From NCBI GenBank assembly GCA_034509425.1, contig JAVTVJ010011208.1, positions 26,324-90,323 of the forward strand: 64,000 nt of DNA, written 5' to 3'. Positions 33,117-45,005 of this stretch are shown piece after piece. A program made the position numbers and the translations under genes. Positions within the stretch are counted from its first letter, which is position 1, and each line of letters begins with the position of its first letter. The notes below the pieces were generated by a model, which was not told the DNA's origin, made no database searches, and saw only the letters and a program-made list of their open reading frames with translations. The DNA comes from Eopsaltria australis. Lineage: Eukaryota; Chordata; Aves; Passeriformes; Petroicidae.

Positions 33117-33813
33117 TGGTGTAAGAGATGAGGCGGAAATCCCTCATCTGCCTCACGTTCATCGACAAGGACAGAGACTGAAAACCCAAAGCCCCCAAAG
33201 GGGAAAGAGGACTTTTGCACAAAGAAGTCCAGCCAGATCCTGGTGGAATGTCTGCCAAATGCAGGTGCCCAGAACTGGTACACACTCCTGAGAAAGCTGG
33301 TGCAGGCCACGGTAGACTTCGTCGTCCTTGCTGTTGAGGTGGAAAGGACTGCGTAGGATGGTTTGTACTGTACACCTGCTTCCGTACTACGAAACAATGG
33401 GCCTTGTTTCCCCCACCATCTTGGCCAGCTGCCCCTCGCCTTTGAAAAGATTACCCCAAAACAATGGGCCTTATTTCCCCACCTCTTGGCCAGCTGCTCC
33501 CCACTTTCAAAAAGACTATAAAGGGACTTTCTGAGAAGACCCCTATGAGATCTCCTCACAGACAAGATGGAATCTATCGGCTCTGGACCACAAGGACTTC
33601 GTCGTGCTGTGGTAGCTATAACCCCCTCTTTCTCTCTATGCTTTGCTTCCCTATATCTCTCTCCTCCTCTATCGCATAATCATGTTGTTGGCACTCAATA
33701 AAAGTGCTTTTGATTTTGATTGAAACTAAAAATTATTGTCCCTGTTTCTTTTGCACTCTGAGATTCAGTTAATGAACCATCACGACTCCTGCTTGTGCTA
33801 GCGGATCGTGACA
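33117..33813 (+). mobile_element. LTR of the same family in forward orientation, truncating a minus-strand gag
   Basis: Homologous to the reversed LTR at 32021-32701; ends GGATCGTGACA. U3 contains a direct repeat of about 60 bp (AAACAATGGGCCTT at about 33391 and 33453), typical of duplicated retroviral enhancers. ACTATAAAGGG near 33520 is the TATA box and CAATAAAAGTGC near 33698 the polyadenylation signal. The flanks (CGGGG left, ATAGC right) do not match, so one end is rearranged or my left boundary is off. Its right end cuts a minus-strand gag. Confidence 0.75.
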
Positions 33814-35440
33814 ATAGCATATGCAGCCTTCCACCATTTGCTCTATGATGGGTTCTGTGTCCAGGGGTAAAGCCCTAAGGATAGTCTTACATTGTCCATT
33901 AGCATTTGCCATAGCAAGTTTACTTAAAAGTTCTTTCCGCCCCTCTGGACTTTTTATTTGTTTTTCTAGGGCCACCTTTAACCTGTCCATGAATTTAATC
34001 AAGTTCTCATCCACTCCTTGTTTGATGTTAGAGAAATGTTGTGTGAGAATCGAGTCATCAGGGGTAAGAAGCAGTGATGTTATTGTTGCAATGGATATAT
34101 CCTGCAGTGCAGCTTCAGGTATAGTGTTTTTTTGGTCAGAGGGTTTTTGAAGTTCACCTTCTGCAGCTAGTTGCTCAACAGTAAAATTTGGCTGATTAGC
34201 ATCTTTGGAATAGGAGTCAGATAGTGTTTTTAATTGTCTTTTCCAATGCCTTTCCCAAAGCATATATTCTGCCAGGGTAAGGAGGCAATTAGCAATATTT
34301 TTAATGTCATGCGGGACGAGCAAATGTGCTGAGAAGGTGGCTTCTAATAAGTTTCTAAAAAAATGGGATCCCCGCATGTGTTCCTTAGCAACCTTGGAAA
34401 GCTCTTTGATTTCTTAATAATGAATTGGTTCCCATGTTTTTTTATCCGAGGGTCTCCCTTGCCTTCCTTTTGTAAAAACGACTGGAAAGGCTGAGATCTT
34501 TTGAGCGAGTTCAAAATCTCCCTCCCGGGTGGCTTCTCTCCATGGCTCTGACTAGGGGTCACACTCCGGGTCAGAATCTGCAGAGCTATTGTAATCCTCT
34601 GAAAAAGAGGGGCTGTGTTCCCTAGGAGGGGTCGGGGTAGTCTGGATTTGAATGGCAAGGGAAAAACATGGCAACCCCTAGATGTCGGCACAGTCTGAGT
34701 CAGGCTGGGGGCGGGGATCGCGGGGGACTAGGAGTGGTGCACCATGGCAGGGGGCATGTCCCGGGCGGGGGAAAGAGGCAGAGGGGCTGTAGCCATAGTG
34801 TGCAGCAGCTACAGATCTCAGGAGGGACAGAAGTCAGCTTGTTGTGGCTGCTGGTTTTGCAAGGCTGTTTGAATTCAGCAGCAGCAGCTGGAAACAGTTG
34901 GGGGGAGGGGGTTAATGCAGCAGGATTTAAAGCAGAAGTTACGGAAGAGGGGTTTGCAGGGGAAACTGATGGGGCAGGGAGGGAATGGCAGAGAAATGGG
35001 AGTAAAGCAGTGGAGCCAGCAGTGTGTCAGGTGGGGCTACACTGCCAGCTCTGTTCTGTGAGAGGAGAGCACGTGAAGGGGAAGGGGGGGGGGATTTTTA
35101 ACTGGGGAGATCCCAATATTTCTGAGATGCTACAGGTTTTTTCTACTAACTTAACAATAATATGAAATAAGGGGATAAAATGAGAAACAGAAAAGTCAAC
35201 AGAAACCTGAAGGGAGTAGATCTTTTTCCCGACGAGATCCCAAAAGAAGTTAGAAAGGATAGAGTCCCTGTTGATATTCAAGAAACGCTTAGAAATCCAA
35301 ATAATAAAGGACTTCAGTTTCCCCTTAGAAAGATTACCCTTAGAAAATTTAAAATTACTAGCAAGAAGGATTTTCAGAACTTGGGAATAAAAGTCTCTCT
35401 CAGATGGGGTAAGAGTAGGTTTTCCTAGCTTGTGTCCCAT
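33814..35440 (-). pseudogene. Betaretrovirus-like gag (matrix and capsid), broken and truncated
   Basis: Matrix begins at 35440 with ATG and MGHKLGK, a myristoylation-type start, and stays open to 35027. Capsid reads from about 34430 (KTWEPIHY, then a TAA) through GSHFFRNLLEATFSAHLLVPHD to a major-homology-region-like IKQGVDENLIKFMDRL, and stops at the LTR near 33813. The frames of the two parts differ, so at least one frameshift lies between 35027 and 34430. Nucleocapsid and pol are missing. The capsid resembles those of the two ERVs at the right end, so this is a third, older class II element. Confidence 0.8.
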
Positions 35441-35842
35441 TCTTGTAGTCCCACTGCCTCCCCAGCAGAAAGAAAGAGGGAAAAAAAAGGCAAAAATGGA
35501 CCCGAAAATATAGGGACTCGCAGGAAAACCCCAATTTTAACTCACAATTCTCACTTGAGCTGTGGGGCTGGTCCATAGGGTTGCAGTAAGTTTTTGCTGG
35601 GAAGGTGGTCTGCCTGGAAGTCGATCCTCAGGGATTTTCTTGTCTGAGATGGTGGGCGAGGGTCTCGACCGATCTCTTTGGATAGCGTCTACTAGAACAC
35701 AGACGTGTCTCCTCGGAGAAGTGACGAATCGACGGCAGCTTATGACCTGTAACCAGGAGTCGCTCTCTCCAAAGACTTCCAGAGTCCAGGCTGTTTGGTG
35801 TGTCACTTGTCACTTTCTAGGGGTACCAGGGGTGACCCAGTA
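35441..35842 (-). other. Leader and PBS-like site of the minus-strand class II ERV
   Basis: On the minus strand the LTR ends GCAACA, then TAC, then TGGGTCACCCCTGGTACC at about 35840-35823, in PBS position. It loosely resembles a tRNA-Trp type PBS with mismatches. About 380 bases of leader separate it from the gag ATG. Confidence 0.5.
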
Positions 35843-36334
35843 TGTTGCAGCCTTCCTAGAGGAAGTGTCCCATCAGAGAGCGGCTTCTCCAGGGGCCTTT
35901 GCAACCCCCTAAGCGACGGGTGATTTCTGCAAGTGTAGCAGCTTCTCTGCTACAAGTGATATCAGCTCTTGTGATTCAGCTCTTTGTGAAATCACCTGAG
36001 GCAGACCCGGGGACAGAGAGACGAGGGAGCTGTATGGCAGTTCCACAAGGTGGCTTTATTGTCCAGAAGCTCCTGAGAAGGGAAGCCAGGGATGGCTGCT
36101 CCCTGACTGAAGCTGGAACAGGGGTCTTTTTATGAGGAACACAGGGAGTGGGATAAGAACCAGTTAGCCAACTGGGTACAAGGTATTACCATGGGGGAGC
36201 AAGGCATGCTGGGGGTGGTTCCCTGGTCACCATGACTGAGAAGTAGGTTTCTTATATCTGAGTCGTCTTGCCCTCAGGCTTTTCTCCAAGGGAGTGCAGA
36301 GGGCTCCCGAGCCAAGAGCTCACAGCCCTCCACA
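35843..36334 (-). mobile_element. 5' LTR of the minus-strand class II ERV, 492 bp
   Basis: Minus-strand reading starts TGTGGAGGGCTG (36334) and ends GCAACA (35843). The minus strand has CATAAAAAGACC near 36135 as a TATA box and CAATAAAGCCACC near 36060 as a polyadenylation signal, in the right order. No matching 3' LTR was seen in the window. Confidence 0.75.
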
Positions 36335-37533
36335 AAAACCCAACCCTTAGAAAAAAGGGAAATTAAGCAAAACATACTGATGAAGATACCAATAATAATT
36401 TTATTTGTAACTAAACTCCACACTCCCACCCTCCCCGCCCCCACGATCCCCCCAGGGCTTTAAATTTTTTTTCCTAAACTTAAAAAATCAGATCTGACAG
36501 TGGCAAATGACAGAATATACAAGAGCTTGAATGGCCATAGGAAAAAGTTCAGGTAAAATAAAGCCTTGCACAGAGCTAAATTACAAGAGTAACACAAAAA
36601 GTACTACAGGGATTAACTACTTGAGGGAAAGACCTCACAGTTCTCTCTGTGATTCACATAGATGCTGAAGTGCAACTCTGCTTGGCAGTGCAGCTGAGTT
36701 TGGAGGATTTCCAAAACCAAATGTTCTTTGTAATGTCATTTAAAAAGTGAGAAAAGTGAGAAAAGCAGCAGAGCTCTTTACATAGGGAAGATTTGGGGTT
36801 TCTACCTCTTCCACATCTAAATAAAACCAAAACAAAAAAACAAATGGGAAGGCACTGTGCTTGGTACAGATACATCTCTAAAAGTGAATCTGTCTTAAAC
36901 CAGTAATATCTATCTCCATAGCATATTTGATGCATCTGCAACTAACTCAAACACGAATTCTACTGGACTTATGAAATGCCAATAAATTGGGCCAAAACAC
37001 AGCCTCCTGACACAAACTGTTCTATTGTTTTTGAGTTGCCAGCTAAAGATGCTTAAATGCAATTATTTACAATATGTTTCTAATTACCAGTTATCAATTC
37101 AGTTATCCAAGTCTACTGGCTATGACCAATAATTTACTGTAAAAAAAGGATAGGCCTAGAGAACAGTTTCACTGAGGTAGAAAAAATCTGTTACAACAAC
37201 TCTGTTCTCATTTCAAAGCCAGCATTTGGAGTTCAGGACCTTGGCTTCTATTCATCAAAGCACTTAAGAATTTGTTTAATTCCAGTAGCTTCCGTAGGAC
37301 TTGAATATGTTTTTAGATATTTTACTGAATAGAAGTACAACTATTCACAGAAGCAATATAGCATATTACTCAAGGGATTGGTTGCATCTCATAGGTCTCC
37401 TGGGTAACGCACATGCACACAGAAAAAAAAAGAATTTCAATAGACACTAAAAATAGATGGCTTTTCTCAGAGAGATGCACACCTTTTCCTCACATTCAAG
37501 CTTCTATTTGGGTTTATACTTCATTGATGTTAA
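36335..37533. other. Non-coding host sequence
   Basis: AT-rich, stops in all frames, no recognisable repeat or exon. It includes a homopolymer-rich patch near 36420-36490 (CCCCGCCCCC, TTTTTTTT). If the p38 gene reaches this far it would be intron. Confidence 0.4.
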
Positions 37534-37538
37534 CAAGG

Positions 37539-38084
37539 TGTCTTAGGTTACAATGGTATGTATTCTATCACCATCTTCACGGAATGCTGGGGGCCGGGCG
37601 TGGCAGTGTTCCTGATGGCTGCAGAATAGTTTGCTAATGGGCCGGTCGTTGGGGCCGGATGGGCACTTCACTCACCCCAAACATTGCATATAGTGGCTCA
37701 TCATCCCATTGTGAGATGCCCCACCCAGGAGGAGGAACCAATGTATCCCGATCTGCATGTAAACTGAGATTTGAAGCACCATAGGGAGCTTTTCCACGGG
37801 ATTCCCAGAGGAAGACCAGACCCTTCTACACCACCACTGGACCTTCAGAGGAGAACTACACCTTTCTCAGGATCATTGCTTCAACAGAACCGCATCTATC
37901 ACTCCCAGAGGACTGCAACCACCTTCTAAGTGGACTACTACCAACACCCTGACCGACAGGGTGTCAGGTTGTATTCTGACTCTGTCAGTGGGTTTTTTTT
38001 GGTTTTTTTGTATTACTACATTTTTCCTATTAAATTGTAGTTCTGACTTTGAGCCTCTCACTGATTTGCTTTCAAACTACCACA
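37539..38084 (+). mobile_element. Solo LTR, 546 bp (avian ERVL-like)
   Basis: Begins TGTCTTAGGTTACAATGG and ends AACTACCACA, flanked by CAAGG at 37534-37538 and 38085-38089 (5-bp duplication). ATTAAATT near 38030 may serve as the polyadenylation signal. The start resembles ERVL-type LTRs common in birds; that assignment is from memory. Confidence 0.8.
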
Positions 38085-38089
38085 CAAGG

Positions 38090-39165
38090 CTATTAATAGA
38101 GCAATGCTTTATTGCTATATTCTATTTTTAAATGTCTATTTTAGAGTAAACCTTTCTCACAGCATCTTCCAGTCTCCATTTTATATCTCAGTTCCCAGGC
38201 TTTGCAATTGAGAAAAATTACTAGGATTTCCTTGGCTGTGCGGTTTCAAAAACCAAAGCCCCAGCTGTGCTGCAAGTGAACCATGACATGTTTTCACTTC
38301 ATTTGCAATTTCTCAAAAGTCTTGACATCTCATTACAAAATTCAGTAAAGTAGGTCTTTCCCTCAAAACTGTGTCAGCATAAATAGGGAAAGTAACCAGA
38401 AATGCAGTTTCAATTGGAACACAAAAGTAGTTACTCTGCTACTGTATATCCTTCCAGCTCTCAGTTTACTTTCTCCTCTTTTGTTTCACAAACTAAGATT
38501 TTTATAGTGTAAATAAATTAAGTCGTTGTGGAACTATTCACAGCAGATCATCACATGCTTAACTACAACGGCAGGTATCAACACTCACATGGCATTTGTC
38601 TAGACCTCCCTGGTGCAAGCATAAATTAGAAATAATAAAAAAGAGAAGAATTCAAAGATACTTCACACTAATTCTGAGTGTTTGTGCTGATAGTCGGGGG
38701 TTTTTTAAATGCATATTCTTAGTTTATGTGTAAACTTGGACATTTCACAGAGCTAGAGAATGAAGTAACTAATACAAAATTCAAATGTTCTCTGAGAACA
38801 CTGTGAAGAGAGAAAAAGTGAGAACTACTGCATGAGTTTAGAGCATGGCAAAAAGCAAAGTTCTAAAGGAAATTTTTTAGTATTTTTATTTAAAGTAGTA
38901 CTTGTATTTAAAGGCCCATTATGGATTGTTTTACACAATTCCACTCACCCAATTTACAAAAGAAACACGTCTCTTTCTCAAAAACGCCTTAAACGCCACT
39001 ATTATTTCCAAAAATTGGTTCAAAGCTTTTATAAGCATGGTAAAGTGTGCATCAAATACTAAAGTAACAGCCCAACCTGCACTGGGAGTTCTCGACAGTG
39101 CAAAGCTGACGTAGGAATTATCAAAGAAAGAGAAACGTTTTATGACAACATAAGCCTTAAGACGC
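38090..39165. other. Non-coding host sequence
   Basis: AT-rich, no exon, repeat or RNA gene recognised. Short frames here have no familiar motif. Confidence 0.4.
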
Positions 39166-39169
39166 CGAA

Positions 39170-40530
39170 GCCCTTGGACGGCAATCTGCGATTCCCCCGA
39201 AAGCACCGGGTGAGCTCCCCGTCTTCTCCCTCAGCCTGCCCCGCTCCGGGGCTTCTCATTGTCTGGGGAGACAGAACTCTGCCCCCGCCGCAGATGCCCC
39301 GGAGCCTTGCGGGATGTCCCGCTATCCCCGTCTGGAAGGGCCGCAGCCGCCGGGGAGCCCTCCGGCCGGCGGCGGACCCCGCTCGGACAGCCCTTCCCCA
39401 GCCCCACGGCCGCCTGCCCGTCCTCGCCGCTCGGGACCGCCATGACTGTGCAGGCATTCTGGGCTTCGGGGCAGTTCTCCCTGCGGTGGGAGCAGCACCA
39501 GCCGGCAGCGGCCCCGCGGCGGGTGGTCACTCGGTGCTGCCGGCCCGGGGGGCGGCTCCGGGGCAGCGGCGAGAAGGAGGGCGGGCAGGGGCTGCCCGGG
39601 GTGGAGGGCGCGGTTGCCAGGGTGACGGCGCAGCATGCCCAGCCCCGCGGGGCCGCCGGCCGGGGTAGCGGGGCGGGAGCTCCGGCGCGGCTCATACCGG
39701 TACCCGGCGGACACGCCCCCGCCCCGCTGCCGCCGCCGCCCCCCCACTCCCCGCACACGATCCTCGGCGCGGCGCGGGGGCTCCCGCCTGCCCCACATTG
39801 TCCGTCCTCGTCGCCCGCCGGCTGCACCTGCCGGCTCCCGGCCCCTCTGCCGCCGCTCCCGCACCTACCAGACGGAACCGTAGGCGCCGGAGCCGACGGG
39901 GGTGAGGTTCTGGTAGCGCTGGGGCACCTCCCACACCGTCTTGTTCAGCTCCTGCCGGTAGAAGCCGCCGCGCTCGGACATTTTTCCGGAGCCGCCGGCG
40001 GCAGCCGCTCCTCAGTCGAGGCGGGCACGGCCGGCGCCGGCGGGGAGGCGGGACCGGGAGGGGAAGGGGAGGGAAAGGCGGAGGCCGAAGGGGTGGGGGC
40101 AGCGGCCAGGGCCGGGGGAGCCCGAGTGGGGACGGGGAGTGGCGAAGCGCCGATCCCGCCCCGGAGCATCGCAGCCGGGGCGGTGACGAACCGGAGTGGC
40201 GGCCTCACCGCATCGGCCGCCCCTGTCCGAATGTGCGGGAAGGACCCCCCCGCGGGGGAGGCGGTGACGGCCGGACCCGGTCATCCCGCCCTTCCCCTGG
40301 TGTCTCTCAGGCTTTCTAAAGCCTTGCTGACCTTTCCTACTTTGCCACGGCCATGTGAAGCTTCCCCTCGGCCCGCCAGGCCCTCCCCCATTCCCCAGTT
40401 CGAGCTGCAGCGACAGCGGCGGTGACCCTACGCCGGGGTATCGTCCGCGGGGCCAGCGTGGTCCCCGCTCACTGCTGGAGCCCCGGGCAGGTCGGGGGTT
40501 TTCTCGGAGTCCTCTGATGCCTAGAATTTC
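39170..40530 (-). promoter_or_regulatory. CpG-island promoter of the p38-like gene
   Basis: About 1.3 kb with very dense CpG, GGGGCGG and CCCCGCCC boxes, and no TATA box near the exon, contrasting sharply with AT-rich flanks. It surrounds the coding exon at 39869-39981, so transcription probably starts upstream of 39981 on the minus strand. Long frames across the island on both strands reflect GC content and have no domain. Confidence 0.75.
39869..39981 (-). CDS. MAPK14: First coding exon of a p38 MAP kinase
   Basis: The ATG at 39981 follows GGAAAA and opens 37 codons plus two bases, ending at a donor TCTG|GTAGGTGC (39869/39868). The peptide starts [20 protein letters not shown] and ends VGSGAYGSV, which is the p38 N-terminus and the beginning of the glycine-rich ATP loop. 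The two leftover bases TG begin a Cys codon, as in p38 genes, where exon 1 ends inside the GSVC sequence. p38 is a stress-activated serine/threonine kinase of cytoplasm and nucleus. [11 protein letters not shown] fits MAPK14 (alpha) better than MAPK11 (beta), from memory. No exon 2 (kinase VAVKK region) was seen between 1 and 39868 on the minus strand, so the gene continues outside, or this is an isolated copy. Confidence 0.82.
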
Positions 40531-41699
40531 CCTTTACCGCATTGACTCCCGCATGCAATCATCTGAGTCCTCTTCCTTTTCATCCAGGAAGACTCGATCC
40601 CTCAAGATAACAGATAATCTTGAAAACTTTAAAAGTCCAAAATTCATGCACCAGTAAAAGGTTCTCTGACTTCTTTACTGCTTTTTTTCTCCTCTCCAAA
40701 ATGTACCTTCTATCTCAATGACCTCTGAAATCATTGCAGCACTACTGCAATGTTACCAGTATATTTCTTTATGTATTGTTTCCTTCCATGGCTTCTTACG
40801 CTTCTTTGAGCACCTGTAACTTGTACGTAGCCTGTTTGCATAGATTCAGCGTATTGGAATTACTTTACACCTGCCTTTGAATCATTGTGGAATATAAATC
40901 CTTGCTTTTCAGAACCCTCATAAAAATCCACTACATTCCTATACCATGGATTGCTGTTCACTTTGATAAATAGCTGCTCAGTTTGTGCTAGGACATAGTG
41001 TGAGTGTAGAGAACATATATGCTTGAATAGTGAGCATGATGAGACAAGTGTTAGGGATGCTCCAAACACTGGATGGTTCAAGTTCCATCTTTGAAACCTC
41101 AGCCCATGTTGCATGACAGGACTTCCATATTAGGACTGTTCAAGTGAACAGCACCAGCAACTTGGCATTTGTTGTGAGCATTTCAAATAAAAAATACATG
41201 AATGGTACTGCTATAGCTATTTATCTGCAGCCACTCACTCAAAGAGTACTAAGTGCTCCTAAAGCAATAGTCTAGTTCTCACTTCTATCCTGCTCTAGTG
41301 CAGCAAGCTCTCCAGTTCTCTCCAGAATACTCCTTGGTCCCACTTGAATTTCTATGCTGAGGGCATAGTGCTTGAAGGAAGTGAAAAGTGTGAAAAATCC
41401 AACAATACATGAATTTATATTATTTTTCTCAGCACCACCGTATGGAGTTTTAAAAACTGAATAACAGTGCAGTGACACTGATAGCATAGGGTTAAGATGT
41501 TTCTAAAATCGCAGTAGCTGAAGTAGGCCTTGAGAACAGGAGTGGGCATTGTCTTTGCTAAAATCATGGGAACCTACACCTGTGTACCCACCTGTATAGT
41601 AGATGATGAAGTTAAATGCGATAATTGCTTAGTAGATATAAGTAAAAATAATTATTTGATCGCAATAAGAATCACGAGAAAGGAACAACAATCATGAGA
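40531..41699. other. Non-coding sequence upstream of the p38-like gene
   Basis: GC content drops sharply after the island. No exon, RNA gene or clear repeat recognised. Confidence 0.4.
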
Positions 41700-41705
41700 A
41701 ATGTT

Positions 41706-41944
41706 GTGGGGAGAGGGCTTAAACTCATGCTTGGGGGAAAACAATGTACATAATAGAGCAATATCAAGTTAATGATTAACATATGATTATACAACAGTTA
41801 TGTAAGGAAAGGGTATAAAAATGTATCCATCTCAAATCCATGTTGGAGTCAGATTTGGGTCTGTACCCCTGATTCCCAGAGCTCTTCAAATAAAAGCACC
41901 TGCATATAATCATCCAGTGATTATGTGTTTCTACGCTAAGAACA
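41706..41944 (+). mobile_element. Possible LTR fragment
   Basis: TGTGGGGAGAGGGC, then GGGTATAAAAATG near 41812 and AAATAAAAGCACC near 41888, ending CTAAGAACA. The TATA-to-polyadenylation spacing fits an LTR promoter region. Ends and target duplication are not certain. Confidence 0.35.
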
Positions 41945-43223
41945 CTATACCAAGCCAGGATGAAATATTTCTGTCACTGCCATCCCCTGTCTTACTTGCC
42001 CCTAAAGTAAGTGGCCCCAAATGTTTTCCATTGCTAAAATGGAACAAATACTCCTTCTTGCTAACTTTTATTGTACTTTGTCTCTAGAGGTGTTTTGGTA
42101 TATTCGATTATTTCTTTCTAACTGCAGCCATGATTTTTGAAAGTTGCATCTATCCATGTCTGCCCAAGCTTTTAATCGTGCAATTTCCACAGGAGTTCAT
42201 TTTTAAATATTATTGTTTAATATTGGTTAATATTTACAGTTGGTCTCAATTTTCTGTCTTCTGTAAGTTTCTTTCAGTTATTTGTATTGCAATCATGACT
42301 CTGAGATTGTGATTGATGTCCTTGTTTTATTGAATACTACATATATGGTCTTCTACTGTGTGTAATGAGGGAGATAATGGAAAACATCAAGACTGAAGGA
42401 TGGTGTATTTGAGTTGTCTCAGAGCTAGGTAGGCTACAGGCCTCCAGAAGCTTCCCATAAAGCAAGCCCTGACAGCTGCCTCTCCCATGGCAGAATCAGC
42501 TCATCTATCTTTGCCAGCTCTGTGAAGGAAGAGGCAGAGACAGCTCCCTTGTCATCTGGATTCTTCTCTTTTAGTTGCAGTTTTACAGGAGGTGTGAAGG
42601 CATGAAGAAAAGATAAGGTCACAGCTTCTGCTGTACATACGTTGCTTTCTTAGGAACTTTCACTGCATATACAAGAAATACTGTTACATAAAACTGAGCC
42701 TGAAGCTGTGTTGGGACTCTCATGGATAGGCAGAATCCATGAAACTGATGTGGGCACTGCATACCCCTCCCCACCTTGCCCTGACAGCATCATGTGTGAC
42801 AGCTCCTGCCAAGTCAAGTGCTGATGGCTGGAGGGCAGTGGGCAGCAGGACTCACTGTACTTCACATGTGGCACCAGGACTGGGAGGGAGGCCCATGTGC
42901 TGCAGTGGGGCAGGCTGAGACCCCCAGGCAGTTTGTGGGCTGGGATCAGCTGTGAGGCTGGTGAGGGAGCCCTGGATTCGGGCATGAGGAGGCTGTGCCC
43001 CCAGGCAGGGTGGGCTGCAGTCCCTCAGACACACAGCAAATCAAGCAGGTACCAAAGGGAGAAAACTTGCTGGCAGGGCACTTTCTATTGTGGCTCTTCT
43101 CCCACTGCATAGTCAAACCCTATGTTACTCTCATTTGAATAAACCTCAGTGAAAACAAAGGAATTTATTATTTTAGCCAGTTGTGAGTTACTAATGTCCA
43201 GTTATTCCTCATTCTATTTTTTT
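41945..43223. other. Non-coding sequence
   Basis: No gene recognised. A moderately GC-rich patch at 42700-43060 has short open frames on both strands without motifs. Confidence 0.4.
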
Positions 43224-43279
43224 GAGTTGGACTTGATGATCCTGATGGGTCCCTTCCAACTCAGTATATTCTATGATTT
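43224..43279 (+). mobile_element. CR1 LINE 3' end
   Basis: GAGTTGGACTTGATGATCC, GGGTCCCTTCCAACTC and TATTCTATGATTTT are the hallmark 3' end of CR1 retrotransposons, the main LINE of birds and reptiles. Only the last ~55 bases are recognisable. Confidence 0.85.
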
Positions 43280-45005
43280 TACCTCCTTTTTTTGTTTGAT
43301 ATATTGCAAAAATCTTGCACATCTTTTCTACCCTCCTCCAGACTCCTTTCAATTCTCATTTATTCTCTCTCTCTAGTTCTGTTTTTATATTCAGTTTAGA
43401 AATCTCAAACTTAATATATAATGGAGTTCAAAGATTGCAATTTTCATACTAACAATAAACATGAAAACTCAAAGAAAGAAAATGCCACCTTAGTACTGAA
43501 AACATAATTTCCTGATTGAAAGCATATTCATATTACTGTAAACTCAGCATTGATTTAAAAAAAGACTTTGAAAAACGTAGGACAGACTGTTTGCAGATCA
43601 GAGTTCAGACTGTTCTCAATACAATTGCTTTAAATATAGGATAGCTCTAACTAAAAATCTACCAAGTATCACTGAGGTTTTAGGATGAACCACGTTGGTT
43701 CTGTTGCTATATCTGTTACATAGTTAACTATGTACTCTGAGATGTCCATTAATGGATTTCACCATGTCCACCTGAAGTTAATAACAGTAAACTAAACATA
43801 GTAATGTTGTGAAGGTGCTTCCAGTGCCACTTTCTTTTGAAAATGTTGTAGGGAATATGAAACATCTTTATAAAAGAAAAATTTATATTGGAATGTTGCA
43901 TACATTAGTGTTAATAATAAAACATTGTGGTAATTAACTATGGTGCTGGTTTTATTTGCAGGTTCTTGTGAATTTCTGAAACTACAACGACAAATATGTA
44001 ATTATAACATAGGAAAGCTGCCACTGTTTGTAACAACTGAAAGACAAAGTACAGACAGCAGGAAAGGCTAAATGAAGCCCTCTGTAAATAGCAAGTCAAT
44101 CATTACCTACACATCGGTTTGCATGAGATTGCTTTGCCAGGGACCATGTATCTTTGTTACTGAATCACAAGACATTTGTTGCATTTGCCCATGAAATACT
44201 CTCTTATTTCTGCTATTAACACTCACTGTTGCCAAAGACCTATTTGGAAGCCTTCATAGCACCCAGGTTGATTCAGATGACCTGCTCCAGCCTGAGACTA
44301 TTTTGTCCTCTTAGAGCTTAGATATTTAAACTGGAAAAGCATTTTTTTTACATTGTGAAAACATGAAGGGTCTTGCATTGGAGAAAACTGTTAAAATTTA
44401 GTTACTCATTTTGAACCTAAAGTTTGATCATGAAAAGCATTTCATACTTATGATGAGGTATGAAATCAAATGAGAAATCCTGCTATTGATTGAGGACTTT
44501 TAAAATCTGGGTTATATCCTAGTAATTACATGGCAAGATTAGGTTTCTATTCTTTCTGAGAAGAGAGATTCTAATATGGCTTGAGTTCAGAGCTCAGGCT
44601 TTTTTTCCTTCTTTTCCACATTCTTTCTCTGCGGAATTAGGATGGCCACTAGATATCTCTGTGCCAGCCTTCCACATTTATGAACTGAGACTAGGATTGT
44701 TTCCTTATTTTAAGGATAAATATATAAGACTGATACTACCTCAGATAGTAATACACTTGAACTAGCTAAGCTTATTGTTTGCAGACATTGATAACAATTT
44801 TTCACATATTCCTTTCATACTGCTGTGGATACAAGGTGGGAAATATTTTCTAATATCCTGTTAAAATGAATTTCTGACAAAAAAATCAGTCTCCTTTACC
44901 TGAAATTACAGGGAAGTGTATCTCGGCCTCCTGTAGTCTACCAGAACAGGGTGACAGTGTTTCTTCTTCATGCAGGAACAACACATGGCTGTTATTCTAA
45001 GATCA
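43280..45005. other. Non-coding sequence
   Basis: AT-rich, no gene, RNA gene or clear repeat seen. Confidence 0.4.

Noticed and set aside
39259..40425. 388-residue frame on the plus strand across the CpG island
   Set aside because: It runs antisense over the p38 exon, has no domain, and follows from high GC content. Frames at 39231-39864 on the minus strand fail for the same reason.
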